Below are positions 9,243-18,609 of a stretch of DNA of 64,000 nt, one piece after another. The stretch comes from Lunatimonas salinarum (GTDB lineage: Bacteria; Bacteroidota; Bacteroidia; Cytophagales; Cyclobacteriaceae). The notes below the pieces were generated by a model, which searched no databases, had not been told where the DNA came from, and saw only the letters and a list, made by a program, of their open reading frames with translations. The position numbers and the translations under genes were made by a program. Position 1 is the first letter of the stretch. Each line of letters starts with the position of its first letter. The stretch spans positions 372,001 through 436,000 of the forward strand of contig NZ_JACVCV010000001.1 of NCBI RefSeq assembly GCF_017811155.1, written 5' to 3'.

Positions 9243-10586
9243 ATGAATAATTCTAGAAGAACCTTCGTAAAAAAAACGGCCGCTGGAGCTGCATTTGTGT
9301 CCGTTGGGGGAATACTTCCCGGAGTTTCCGCAAAGAGCTATGCCAGAATCCTCGGAGCAAACGAACGCATACAGGTTGCCTGTATGGGGGTGGTAAGTCG
9401 CGGCATGGCCGTTGGAAGTAATTTCGCGGGGCAGGAAAATTGTGAAGTGATATACAGTTGTGATGTAGATTCCAATGCATCCTCCAAGTTTGCTTCGGCA
9501 ATACATGGCATTCAGGGAACGAAACCAAAAGAACAAAAAGATGTCCGAAAAGTGTTGGAAGATCAGGATGTGGATGCGCTGGTAGTGACAGCACCGGATC
9601 ACTGGCATGCACCGGCAGCGTTGATGGCAGTGCAGGCGGGTAAACACGTGTATTTGGAAAAACCCTGTAGCCACAATCCAAAGGAAGGCGAAATGTTGAT
9701 TGAGGCGCAGCGAAAATACCAAAAAGTAATACAAGTTGGCAACCAAAGACGGTCTTGGCCTAATGTAGTCGCCGGCATCAAAGAGGTACACAATGGGGCA
9801 ATCGGCAAACCTTACATGGCTAAAACCTGGTATGCCAACAACAGAGGGCCCATTGGACAGGGAAAGAAAGTTCCTGTACCCGATTGGTTGGATTTTGAGC
9901 TATGGCAGGGCCCTGCACCACGGGAGGACTACCGCGATAACCTGATACATTACAATTGGCATTGGTTTTGGAATTGGGGAACGGGAGAGGCCCTAAACAA
10001 CGGCACCCACATGGTAGATTTGGCGCGTTGGGGACTTCAGGTTGATTACCCTACCATGGTGAACTCCACTGGAGGTCGCTACCACTACAAGGATGACTGG
10101 GAGACACCTGACACCCAAATCATCAACATGGATTTTGGGGATAAAGGACTGATTAGCTGGGAGGGAAGAAGCTGCAACGGCAAACATATCGAGGGCGGAT
10201 CGGTGGGAGTTCTCTTTTATGGAGAAACCGGGAGTTTATTGATCGAAGGCGGAAATTCCTATAAAATTTTTAACCTGAAGAATGAGGTTGTCAAAGAGGT
10301 GAAAAATGATTTGGCGATAGATCCGCAAAACCGTGTTAGTCCAGCCCAGGCGTTGGATGCAATTCATATCCAAAACTTCTTTGATGGCATCAAAAAGGGC
10401 ATCGAGGTGCGGTCTGAAATTGTGGGTGCGCATCAAAGTACCCTTTTGGTACAACTAGGCAACATTTCTCAGCGAGTCGGAAGATCTTTGCAAATTGACC
10501 CCAGTAACGGCCGCATCAAGAACGATAAAAAAGCCATGGCCTTGTGGAGCCGAGACTACCAAAAAGGTTGGGAACCCAACGTTTAA
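9243..10586 (+). CDS. Tat-exported Gfo/Idh/MocA family oxidoreductase
   Basis: A 447-residue paralogue of the 5428-6789 protein. It has a twin-arginine signal (SRRTFVK at residues 4-10), the Rossmann region 'VACMGVVSRGMAVGSNF', 'TAPDHWHAPAA' and 'LEKPCSHNP' with the expected Lys and the same C-terminal 'KKAMALWSRDYQKGWEPN' ending. Both share the 'YNWHW' and 'THMVDLARWGLQVD' type core with the conserved catalytic-site His/Asp. It is followed by a hairpin and the sodium:solute symporter. The probable role is periplasmic oxidation (or oxidation/reduction cycling) of a sugar or glycoside; no substrate can be read from the sequence. Confidence 0.88.
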   Translation: MNNSRRTFVKKTAAGAAFVSVGGILPGVSAKSYARILGANERIQVACMGVVSRGMAVGSNFAGQENCEVIYSCDVDSNASSKFASAIHGIQGTKPKEQKDVRKVLEDQDVDALVVTAPDHWHAPAALMAVQAGKHVYLEKPCSHNPKEGEMLIEAQRKYQKVIQVGNQRRSWPNVVAGIKEVHNGAIGKPYMAKTWYANNRGPIGQGKKVPVPDWLDFELWQGPAPREDYRDNLIHYNWHWFWNWGTGEALNNGTHMVDLARWGLQVDYPTMVNSTGGRYHYKDDWETPDTQIINMDFGDKGLISWEGRSCNGKHIEGGSVGVLFYGETGSLLIEGGNSYKIFNLKNEVVKEVKNDLAIDPQNRVSPAQALDAIHIQNFFDGIKKGIEVRSEIVGAHQSTLLVQLGNISQRVGRSLQIDPSNGRIKNDKKAMALWSRDYQKGWEPNV

Positions 10587-10614
10587 ATAAGCCCATACCC
10601 TACCTGTCCAACTA

Positions 10615-10638
10615 CCCTGCCGGCATCGTCCGGCAGGG
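10615..10638. other. Hairpin between oxidoreductase and symporter genes
   Basis: Nine-base-pair perfect GC-rich inverted repeat (CCCTGCCGG / CCGGCAGGG, 6-base loop) 28 bases after the 9243-10586 stop and 29 bases before the symporter start. No U-tract follows, so it more probably tunes mRNA processing between the two genes than ends transcription. Confidence 0.5.
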
Positions 10639-10667
10639 GTTAACCTACTCCTAATCCTCTTTCTTTT

Positions 10668-12137
10668 ATGGAACTTAGCCTACTGGATCTGATTGTCATT
10701 GCGCTTTTTTTCCTACTGATGTTGGCGATTGGCATCTGGTCTTATTTCAAAAACACCAATTCGGAAGATTACTTTGTCGCAGGGGGAAAATTACCTTGGT
10801 GGCTTTCCGGAATTTCCCACCACGTTTCCGGATATAGTGGAGCGGTATTCGTCGCCTACGCAGGATTGGCTTATACCCACGGCTTTTCCCTCTACATATG
10901 GTGGGCATTGACCATCGGCCTTACCATCGTGGTAAGTGCCAACGTGTTTCCCGTTTTTTGGGTTCGACTTCGCAAGCGCTTTCAGATTCAGTCTCCATTA
11001 GAATTTTTGACGATAAGGTACAACCTTTTCACCCAACAACTAATGGCGTGGAGTGGCGTGACCCTAAAACTGTTTGATATTGGTGCCAAGTGGGCGGCCA
11101 TAGCCGTATTGCTGAACGTTTTTACGGGCGTATCCCTCCCCGTAGGTATTTTGATTTCAGGTGGAATATCCTTATTGTACATTACTTTTGGTGGCCTTTG
11201 GGCGGTGATTATTACCGACTTTGCGCAATTCATCGTACAGATTATCGCAGGCCTTGTCATGTTTGTGGTGGTGGTAGCCAAACTGGGCGGCATTGGTTCG
11301 GTTTTTACCCTTTGGGATCAGCTTCCTCCAGAAAACAGCCAATTCTTTCACGAACCCTACACGGTAGGGTTTGCACTTGCCTTTTTGTTTATTAACTTTC
11401 TTTCTTATAACGGCGGTCAGTGGAATTTGGCAACTCGATATATCTCCTCTCCGTCTGAAAAGCAAGCATCCAAGGCCGCACGTCTATCGGGAGTGCTATA
11501 CCTGATTTGGCCGCTTATCCTCTTTTTTCCCATGTGGGCCGCCCCGATTCTACTACCGGAAATGGAAGACCCCACCCAATCTTACGGCATTCTGACAATG
11601 CAACTGCTACCCGTCGGTCTGGTAGGATTGGTCGTTGCCTCGTTATTTGCCAACACCATGTCGATGACTTCCTCCGACATCAATACGATCAGCGCCGTAA
11701 TCACCCGGGACATCTTGCCAGCGGTAAACAGCAAATTCAAAGATGAAAAAAATTCATTGGGCATCGCCCGAATAACTACCTTTCTGTTCACACTTGCCAC
11801 CATCCTCATTGCCTTTCAGTTTGAACGTTTTGGCGGCGTCTTGGGATTGATTATTAGTTGGTTTGGTGCCCTGGTTGGGCCTATAGCTGTGCCCATGCTT
11901 TTTGGGGTCATCCCTTGGTTTAAAAATTGTGGCCCAGCCGCGGCTATCTCCTCTATTGTGATGGGACTTGCTGCCTTTATCTTTACCAAATCCTATGATT
12001 TGGGTAGTCTGGCCTTGTCTGTAAGCCTTCCTGTTGTTGTATCCACCATAACCTATATTGTCGTCGGAAAACCTGGCAAACAAGGCCCTCCTCAGAAAGT
12101 ACAACAAATGCTAGCTGACTTGGCCGTGGAACGCTGA
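10668..12137 (+). CDS. Sodium:solute symporter family protein (sugar type)
   Basis: A 489-residue integral membrane protein with about 13 hydrophobic segments, of the SSS (SLC5-like) family. It opens with 'DLIVIALFFLLMLAIGIW' and the family motif 'EDYFVAGGKLPWWLSGIS' at about residues 33-50, and includes 'YNGGQWNLATRY' and 'ASLFANTMSMTSSDINTISAVITRDI', the conserved TM8 region with Ser/Thr residues that form the sodium site. It would bring a solute into the cytoplasm with Na+. Its place right after three exported sugar oxidoreductases suggests that the substrate is the oxidised sugar or its product, which is inference. Its stop is one base from the stop of pxpC on the other strand. Confidence 0.92.
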   Translation: MELSLLDLIVIALFFLLMLAIGIWSYFKNTNSEDYFVAGGKLPWWLSGISHHVSGYSGAVFVAYAGLAYTHGFSLYIWWALTIGLTIVVSANVFPVFWVRLRKRFQIQSPLEFLTIRYNLFTQQLMAWSGVTLKLFDIGAKWAAIAVLLNVFTGVSLPVGILISGGISLLYITFGGLWAVIITDFAQFIVQIIAGLVMFVVVVAKLGGIGSVFTLWDQLPPENSQFFHEPYTVGFALAFLFINFLSYNGGQWNLATRYISSPSEKQASKAARLSGVLYLIWPLILFFPMWAAPILLPEMEDPTQSYGILTMQLLPVGLVGLVVASLFANTMSMTSSDINTISAVITRDILPAVNSKFKDEKNSLGIARITTFLFTLATILIAFQFERFGGVLGLIISWFGALVGPIAVPMLFGVIPWFKNCGPAAAISSIVMGLAAFIFTKSYDLGSLALSVSLPVVVSTITYIVVGKPGKQGPPQKVQQMLADLAVER

Positions 12138-12138
12138 C

Positions 12139-12999
12139 CTAATGCAGCCGGAATTTAATTTTCTCCCCAGGACGTTTTTGTGAAAATTCGGCCAAACCTC
12201 GGGGAGTAAGCTGCAACACTCTCGGGTAACCTCCTGTAACTTGGGCATCTTTCATTAGCACGATCAACCTTCCTGAGGGGGTAAGCTGAACCGTTCCGGG
12301 ATAAACCGGCGCACTTAATATTTCAGGCAGCTTGTGTAAAATGGTACCCTCCAACTGATATCCCATTCGGTTGATGGAATTGGAAATTTGAAAGGACGTA
12401 TTGAGTAGCCTTGCAATTAGGTTCTGATCTAATAGATGAAAATCAGGGCCTGCGTAGGCAGCTATTTCTGGATGACTCCAAAAGATGGAAGGATTTAAAC
12501 GGGCATTGGATCGTTGTATATGCGGACTACGGGCATAGAACCCAACCCGATCATTGACTGCAAACCCTGCCTTCCCTCCTATCGCTTTATAGAAACTCTT
12601 GCTTCCAAAATAATCCCGCTGATCCCAGATGCCCGCCAGTGCCATATACAGCCAATTTCCCGCTACCGCCGCCGAAATTTGAATCACATCACCAGCCTTT
12701 AATGTAATCACTTGATGTAATGGGTAGGGTACCGAATTGACGCGAATTTGGGCAGATGCACCCGAGAAAACAACTTGACAGGCACTAGAAACCTCTATGG
12801 AAGCCATACCTTGAAAAAGCTCTAAACAAGCCTGTCCCGGTGGATTTCCAACAAGTAGATTTGACCGACCCGCCGACACGGCATCCATAAACCCTGATTC
12901 TGGAATACCATATTCCGCATACCCGATACGCCCGGAATCCTGCATGCTTACCTGAATGCCAATATCTCGAAATTTTAAAAAACCGAGGCTCTTATGCAT
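12139..12999 (-). CDS. pxpC: 5-oxoprolinase subunit C (biotin-dependent carboxyltransferase-like)
   Basis: A 286-residue protein of the KipA/PxpC family. The conserved N-terminal motif 'MQDSGRIGYAEYGIPESGFMD' spans about residues 19-39, with 'NPPGQACLE' after it. PxpABC together hydrolyse 5-oxo-L-proline (pyroglutamate) to glutamate with ATP. The start overlaps the pxpB stop by 8 bases, so the order on the minus strand is pxpA, pxpB, pxpC with overlaps at both junctions, which speaks for coupled translation and fixed subunit ratio. Confidence 0.92.
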   Translation of the reverse strand: MHKSLGFLKFRDIGIQVSMQDSGRIGYAEYGIPESGFMDAVSAGRSNLLVGNPPGQACLELFQGMASIEVSSACQVVFSGASAQIRVNSVPYPLHQVITLKAGDVIQISAAVAGNWLYMALAGIWDQRDYFGSKSFYKAIGGKAGFAVNDRVGFYARSPHIQRSNARLNPSIFWSHPEIAAYAGPDFHLLDQNLIARLLNTSFQISNSINRMGYQLEGTILHKLPEILSAPVYPGTVQLTPSGRLIVLMKDAQVTGGYPRVLQLTPRGLAEFSQKRPGEKIKFRLH

Positions 13000-13690
13000 G
13001 ATTCCAATCGGTAGAACGGTCTATCAGCCGTTGTTCGTATTCGGTTCTGTCTATGGAAAAAAACCGGATAACGTCCCCTGGTGTGTACGGAGGGAGGCTG
13101 CCACTCGCCGGATCAAACATGGAAAGCGGTGTCTTGCCGACCACATGCCATCCTCCTGGACTCTCAACCGGGTAAATGCCCGTTTGAGATCCGCCAATGC
13201 CAACGGATCCACCTTCGATCTTACGATCCGGAAAATCCTTCCTAGGGCAGTGAAGTTCAGAAAGCAGGCCTCCCAGGTACATAAAACCCGGAAGGAATCC
13301 ATAGAAATGTAACAGGTAATCTACCTGTGTATGCAACATGATAAACTCATCCAGATCCAAGCCTTTGCGCGTTAAAAAGGCAGTCAGATCTTTGGCTACC
13401 TCAGGGTCATAGCAGACTGGAATCCGCCAGCATCTAGGCAATGCCTCCCCACCCTCGGCAATACCGCCCTTCAAGAATTCCCTTAATTCATCGATATCAC
13501 ACGTGCCCTTCCCTATTGAAATGGATAAACGATGATACCCAAATCGTACATCCTGCAGTTGGGCTCCTAACCGATCTACTAAAAGAGACTTTACTTGCAG
13601 CATCTCGATTGCAATTTCTTTCGAGATTTGTGCAGGCCAACTGATTTCAAAGATCTTTGGCGATATTTTCCGAATGATAGGATCCATCAT
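12992..13690 (-). CDS. pxpB: 5-oxoprolinase subunit B
   Basis: A 232-residue protein of the KipI/PxpB family. Typical features are 'HTQVDYLLHFYGFLPGFMYLGG' (about residues 118-139) and 'SVGIGGSQTGIYPVESPGGWHVVGKTP' further on. The start is one of two adjacent ATG codons (13690 or 13687) that overlap the TGA of pxpA; the open frame extends upstream to 13774 but that part lies inside pxpA and is not family-like. It works with pxpA and pxpC in ATP-dependent opening of 5-oxoproline. Confidence 0.92.
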   Translation of the reverse strand: MMDPIIRKISPKIFEISWPAQISKEIAIEMLQVKSLLVDRLGAQLQDVRFGYHRLSISIGKGTCDIDELREFLKGGIAEGGEALPRCWRIPVCYDPEVAKDLTAFLTRKGLDLDEFIMLHTQVDYLLHFYGFLPGFMYLGGLLSELHCPRKDFPDRKIEGGSVGIGGSQTGIYPVESPGGWHVVGKTPLSMFDPASGSLPPYTPGDVIRFFSIDRTEYEQRLIDRSTDWNHA

Positions 13691-14424
13691 AAAAGCGTCA
13701 CACCATGCAGCTTCAGCCAACGGTTTACTCGAATGGCTGTGTCCAAGGCCTGTGGATGGTCTCCATGTAAACAAAGTGTATCAACTTTTATGGCTCTCCA
13801 ACTGCCGTCCGAAGTCCGAACCCGCTGCCTAAACACGAATTCGCTCAGTTGCTCAGATATTTCATCCCAGGTACTTAGCACGGCCTCAGGTTCTGATCTC
13901 TTGACGAGGGTAAGGTCGGGATGGTACCTTCGGTCTAGGAATGCCTCAAAACAGACCTCTATACCTTGCGCCTGTGCGGCCTCCGCCAGTTTGGAACCAA
14001 AGGGCGCATAAAGCTTTGCCTTGGGATACTCCGACTTTACGAGAGATGCAATCAGAATCGCCAATTCGGTATCTACACTGGCTTCATTGTACAATGCACC
14101 ATGAGGCTTTATATGGTGCATGGGAATGGCTTCCTTGGCTAACTCATCCGTTACCAGCTTAATTTGCGCTTTGAGGCTTTCTTCGAGATTAGACAGGGCC
14201 ATTTCCAGCTTTTCCCTGCCAAAATTATCCGCATCCGGATAGGATGGATGAGCTCCGATTCGGATGCCCTTAGCCTTTGCCAGCAAAATTGCTTCACGAA
14301 CCGTATCGGAATTGCCCACATGGCCTCCACACGCAATATTGCAGCTGCTGATACAACCCATGATTACCGCATCAAAGGCATTTCCTTCACCCAAGTCTGC
14401 ATTTACATCTAACCGATTCAACAT
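13687..14424 (-). CDS. pxpA: 5-oxoprolinase subunit A (LamB/YcsF family)
   Basis: A 245-residue LamB/YcsF protein. The N-terminus 'RLDVNADLGEG' and 'SSCNIACGGHVGNSDTV', 'GAHPSYPD' and 'IKPHGALYNEA' are all characteristic. It provides part of the catalytic centre of the PxpABC 5-oxoprolinase in the cytoplasm. First gene of the pxpABC set; a DUF2490 gene lies 51 bases upstream on the same strand and may share its transcript, though the function of that protein does not suggest a link. Confidence 0.94.
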   Translation of the reverse strand: MLNRLDVNADLGEGNAFDAVIMGCISSCNIACGGHVGNSDTVREAILLAKAKGIRIGAHPSYPDADNFGREKLEMALSNLEESLKAQIKLVTDELAKEAIPMHHIKPHGALYNEASVDTELAILIASLVKSEYPKAKLYAPFGSKLAEAAQAQGIEVCFEAFLDRRYHPDLTLVKRSEPEAVLSTWDEISEQLSEFVFRQRVRTSDGSWRAIKVDTLCLHGDHPQALDTAIRVNRWLKLHGVTLL

Positions 14425-14475
14425 ATTCTAAACCAAACCAGGAATTCTATCTATTAACCCCCAGGATACCAACTA

Positions 14476-15153
14476 TTATCGCTTACTGTGCAGCACGTTT
14501 GCAAATACGGCAAGTTGCAAATAGCCCTTGGCCCTTTCCCCAACATGCTGGGAAAGCCAACCTGTCTGCACATTTACCGCTCGGGTAAACTGATAACCCA
14601 GGGCCACGTAGAATCGGTTCCTATCGTAGGGTGAATCGTCCAAATCAACAAATAACTCGTCGTATACACTGAAAAACAAGGTCTTAGGCCCCATACGTTC
14701 CTTTGTTAAGGGGATATTTACCAAGAGACGGTACCTGATACGATCGCGGTATTGGTCACCGATAAATCGCTGCTCCAACCTACCCCGGTGCTCAATAAAC
14801 AAGCGGCCAAGAGTGTGAAAATGCAGCACCTGCTGCCATATCCGGTGTTCGATTACCGTGGGTAATCCACTACCCTCCGGCGGATAGCTTTCAATATAAC
14901 CGTATCCAGCGGTTAGCCATAATCGAGGCTTTAAGTGGTAATTTACCCCTCCCCGAAGAAGTAATTGCTCCCCTGCATGGCTGAGATCATAAGAACGATC
15001 CTGCACTTCGGTATGTAGACTCCACTTTTCATTGATTTCTGTCCGATTAAAAAACATCAACCACATACCCTGTCCCTCACTCACAGCCGATTGGCCGTAT
15101 CCCGTAACAGGCAATACGACGATCATGGCTAAAATAACGATGCTTCTACTCAC
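14476..15153 (-). CDS. DUF2490 domain-containing envelope protein
   Basis: About 225 residues, with a signal peptide (SRSIVILAMIVVLPVTGYGQ) and then the DUF2490 pattern: 'WSLHTEVQDRSYD' and alternating strands ending in 'YVALGYQFTRAVNVQTGWL', consistent with an outer-membrane beta-barrel. Function unknown for the family. The frame is open back to an ATG at 15282, but this would put about 43 atypical residues before the signal peptide. I prefer the GTG at 15153, which directly precedes the signal sequence; this start is uncertain. Confidence 0.78.
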   Translation of the reverse strand: MSRSIVILAMIVVLPVTGYGQSAVSEGQGMWLMFFNRTEINEKWSLHTEVQDRSYDLSHAGEQLLLRGGVNYHLKPRLWLTAGYGYIESYPPEGSGLPTVIEHRIWQQVLHFHTLGRLFIEHRGRLEQRFIGDQYRDRIRYRLLVNIPLTKERMGPKTLFFSVYDELFVDLDDSPYDRNRFYVALGYQFTRAVNVQTGWLSQHVGERAKGYLQLAVFANVLHSKR

Positions 15154-15427
15154 TTCTATCCCATTTATAAGATTGAAAAACCCTTGGTTCGAGCATAAAG
15201 TTCGAAAAAACAGATTCAATAACCCTATACATTTGCATGAGTCGCCCTCCTGTCTTTTCAACGGTACTTTGTAACCTACCAATCCGAAATGAAACCAATG
15301 AATTTGTCAATCTACCATTATATTTCCTTGGAAATTATTCAAGCTGATTTAAAAAAAGATGTACTTAGTAATATGCTATGTACAACAATTCCACTTCCTA
15401 ATTCGTCTTACTAATAAAAAAATAAAC

Positions 15428-16000
15428 ATGACCAGATACGTGATCATCGGCTTTTTGGTTCTAACCAGTGTAGCTGGCGGCTGCAGCCCGGTAAAGGTAT
15501 ATATGGAAAAAAACGAGATGGCCCGGCCTGAGGCATTTCGTACATTTTATGTCATCAGTGAATATTACGATGCGCAGGCCTTCAATTCTCCCGTGCTTGA
15601 GGAAAACCTACAAAAAAGTCTTACTGAAGGCATGGAAAATTTCGGTTACGAAGTAGACTCCGAAAAGCCAGACCTGATCGTCCGATACAATACGATACTG
15701 ACTGACCGAAAAAAAGAGATAAATAGTACACCTATGGGGCCGTGGGGATGGGGCATGAATCCTTGGATGTGGGGCAATCCCTGGATGATGGGCCCTGGAA
15801 TGGGAGGCGGATATCGTGTGGAAAAATACGATTTAGGTGAGCTGGTGGTTGATTTTATAGATACCCGCCAAGACAAAGTGGTCATGCGCATTTCTGCCGT
15901 TGGTGAAATAAACAAACCGGATCAACGCTCCCGAAATCTAAAAGCATCGGTAGAGAAAATTTTAAAGGAGTTTGCCCGGAACGTATCCGCAAGAGGCTAG
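15428..16000 (+). CDS. DUF4136 lipoprotein with Trp/Met/Gly-rich loop
   Basis: A 190-residue DUF4136 protein with a lipoprotein signal ending in 'SVAGGC' (Cys at about residue 19). The domain runs from 'FRTFYVISEYYDA' to 'LKEFARNVSA' and contains the usual 'DLIVRYNT' strand. A low-complexity insertion at about residues 100-120, made almost only of Gly, Trp, Met, Pro and Asn, interrupts it. The start at 15428 was chosen because it directly precedes the signal peptide. A second DUF4136 gene lies at 20622. Role unknown; these proteins are cell-envelope lipoproteins of Bacteroidota and Proteobacteria. Confidence 0.85.
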   Translation: MTRYVIIGFLVLTSVAGGCSPVKVYMEKNEMARPEAFRTFYVISEYYDAQAFNSPVLEENLQKSLTEGMENFGYEVDSEKPDLIVRYNTILTDRKKEINSTPMGPWGWGMNPWMWGNPWMMGPGMGGGYRVEKYDLGELVVDFIDTRQDKVVMRISAVGEINKPDQRSRNLKASVEKILKEFARNVSARG

Positions 16001-16046
16001 TCCCGATCACTCGCTGATGCTGTTTAATTGACCGACAAATGATGCG

Positions 16047-18257
16047 CTACAGATTCAACCAATAGTTTAATTTCATAACAAAGGCCCGTTGTTTCGATGC
16101 AAAGGTGCCGGGAAAGTAATTATCCGTGTATACTAAAAAAAGGTCCGACACCGGTGCATATCGCCATTGCATGCGCGTGTTGATGTTGATGTTATCTATT
16201 TGATTGTTGTATTGGACAAAGGTGGTCCAGAAAAGGTTTCGGGTAAAGGTCAAATCCACCCGGGGGCCTAAAAGCAACAAGTCCGCATCTTGCTGGGGCT
16301 CCGGCAATCGTATGCGGCTATAACTTAGGTTCATGGAAATATTAGCGAGATAACCCATTCGCCATTGCAATGTACCGGAAAAACTGCCCATGTTTCCATT
16401 GTAATACTGTCCTATTTGCCCTATACCCCGTAAAGAAAATGCATGAATGGGATTGGTTCTGATGTCAAACCCCAGAAAATTTGTTCTGTAGGCTGTACCC
16501 TCGGGCAGAGGTTCTGCGCCCGTACGAGTAGGGTCGAAAGGAAAAAACAAATAGGTGTATTGATTGTTCAACGTGAACGTCATTTCAGCGTGAGAATGAA
16601 ACCGAATCAGGTATAGAAACGAGTGCAATTCATCAGTCACACCTAACCGTTCGTTCCAAAGCGTCTCTGATTTAAAACCCGGACCGTGACGGTTTACTTT
16701 ACCGGAATTTGGAAAGAACAGGTAAGCCATTTCCGGCGCAACTCGCTGATAATCCACCCTAGGTGTATATCCCACCACCGGATTGTAATTTTCCCCAACG
16801 TAGGAATACGCCAGGCCAGCAGTAAAGTGCGTATCCATAAAGGTCAAACTCGCATGGCCTGTCCCGGAATCATGTAGATCGCCGTCCTCAAACGTCTTAT
16901 GGTAAAAAAACTTTCCGCTCCATCGGTTGTCGGCGGAAAATAAATTGTAATCCAATCCAAGAAGCCGGTTATGGGCGCCATTTTTCATGGCCAACCCCCC
17001 TTTTTCCGTATCCATAGACTCCCGATTCACCACCATCAAGCCCACATTAGAGCGGTTAAATACCTTTCGCTGCAATGCCGCTACCGCAAAATTCTTTCCC
17101 TCTATACCCCTCATCGGGTCATTGGCCGTTTGCATGTTCATCGTCCCAATTCGCCAATCATCCGTTAACTTGCCACTAAGTCTGGCCCCATACAAGATCT
17201 GGTTTTGCACATTTTGACCGGTGTTGTCATCTCTGTCTACACCTATTCTCCGAGAGAAAAATGGACGGATCCGGTTGGTTCCAAAATCTGCGAAAAGGTC
17301 TGCATTTTCAAGGAAAAACTGGCGACGTTCTGGAAAGAATATCTCAAATCGATCAAGGTTGGTAACCTGTTCATCCACCTCCACTTGCGAAAAATCGGGA
17401 TTAAAGGTTAGGTCCAAATTTAAGGCGGGGCCAACTCCGATCTTCGCATCACCTCCCAACGCAGGCCTCAATGGGTCTGATATCCCTTCCAGGTTATTAC
17501 GTGACGCCCCAACGGCAGTGTATGGGATCAGCGAAATGTTTGCACCGGCCTTAGGGAGTGGCTCTTGAAACAGGAGTTTGCGCGTAAAGGCTACGTGGGT
17601 GACATTAAAATTCTTTGGGATGGGTGTCCATGTGCTCTTCTCCGCATACTCGCTGTCAATTCGGTAAAAATTGACGTTCCAGTTAGTGGAGCCCTCTTTG
17701 TATCGGAGCGTGGAAAATGGAATAGCAATCTCAGCTACCCACCGGTCATCGTGTATTTTTGCGGCTGACAGCCATTTATTATCCCAGGCCAAATTTAAAT
17801 CGGCACTTAGCAACCCGCCATTACCCAACATGGCCTCCCGTTGTACACCATACGGATTGACTCCAAAAAGATATGCGTTGGTCCGGTCGTTGAATGTGTC
17901 CAGCATAATGCTTAGTCCATCATTTTGATTACCTCTAAAGTCTCTTCGAAGCGAGGTGCTCACGTAATGGTCCCTAAAACCCCGATTATGCATTACCGCA
18001 CCTATGTACAGGAATTTATCGTCATAGGCTACCCGTACGAAAGTCTTGACGGTAGAAAGGGATGTATCACTCGGGAAAAACTGAACAAAGTCCATAGCCC
18101 ATCCCTCTTCCGATAACCAAACAGCCTCATCCAACTCACCATCCACCATAATCGGATCGTCAATTCTCACTGCTTCCAGGCCTGAAAGGCTCTGCGCATT
18201 CACGTGAAAGCATGCAGAAAATCCCAGCAGCATCGCGATAGCAAAGTTCCATTTCAT
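16047..18257 (-). CDS. DUF5916 / CBM9-like outer-membrane protein
   Basis: A 736-residue exported protein. Signal peptide at residues 1-21 (MKWNFAIAMLLGF... ending VNAQ). The N-terminal part has the carbohydrate-binding family 9-like pattern 'IMVDGELDEAVW' and 'VAYDDKFLYIGAVMH', and the C-terminal about 450 residues have the DUF5916 barrel pattern, including 'FNPDFSQVEVDEQVTNLDRFEIFFPERRQFFLENADLF'-type conserved core. Start chosen at the ATG before the signal peptide. It is convergent with the DUF4136 gene (46 bases between stops) and divergent from araB. Function not established. Confidence 0.85.
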   Translation of the reverse strand: MKWNFAIAMLLGFSACFHVNAQSLSGLEAVRIDDPIMVDGELDEAVWLSEEGWAMDFVQFFPSDTSLSTVKTFVRVAYDDKFLYIGAVMHNRGFRDHYVSTSLRRDFRGNQNDGLSIMLDTFNDRTNAYLFGVNPYGVQREAMLGNGGLLSADLNLAWDNKWLSAAKIHDDRWVAEIAIPFSTLRYKEGSTNWNVNFYRIDSEYAEKSTWTPIPKNFNVTHVAFTRKLLFQEPLPKAGANISLIPYTAVGASRNNLEGISDPLRPALGGDAKIGVGPALNLDLTFNPDFSQVEVDEQVTNLDRFEIFFPERRQFFLENADLFADFGTNRIRPFFSRRIGVDRDDNTGQNVQNQILYGARLSGKLTDDWRIGTMNMQTANDPMRGIEGKNFAVAALQRKVFNRSNVGLMVVNRESMDTEKGGLAMKNGAHNRLLGLDYNLFSADNRWSGKFFYHKTFEDGDLHDSGTGHASLTFMDTHFTAGLAYSYVGENYNPVVGYTPRVDYQRVAPEMAYLFFPNSGKVNRHGPGFKSETLWNERLGVTDELHSFLYLIRFHSHAEMTFTLNNQYTYLFFPFDPTRTGAEPLPEGTAYRTNFLGFDIRTNPIHAFSLRGIGQIGQYYNGNMGSFSGTLQWRMGYLANISMNLSYSRIRLPEPQQDADLLLLGPRVDLTFTRNLFWTTFVQYNNQIDNININTRMQWRYAPVSDLFLVYTDNYFPGTFASKQRAFVMKLNYWLNL

Positions 18258-18609
18258 TACAAAAACTAAATTTCCCGTGAAAATAATTGATTCGACGGAC
18301 AACAAACCATAGTTTTACACCATTGGTACCTAAAAAAATTTTGTTCATTACAAAGCCGTAGCGGTTTATCAAAGAAACCTTAAAACTAAAATTTTACCAT
18401 AAGATATTTTTCAAATTGGAATCCCTGACCAATAGGCTTATCTTGCGATACGATCGTACTAAACTTATCCCCTTTTCAGCCACCACCGTTACTGGAAATT
18501 TCGGCAGAGAGATGACTCCTCCGCTAAGTGATTTGAGTACGAGAGAACCGGCAATCTCGCCACACTCATCGGAAATATTGATTTAATTAAAAAAAACAAA
18601 ACTAACCTC
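18258..18609. other. Divergent intergenic region between DUF5916 gene and araB
   Basis: A 352-base region carrying the promoters for both flanking genes. I find no clear LacI-type palindrome or TAnnTTTG element with correct spacing. On the minus strand a 62-codon stretch (18397-18582) is free of stops but has no ATG, and its translation resembles a protein fragment without a recognisable family; it may be chance or a gene remnant. Confidence 0.5.
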
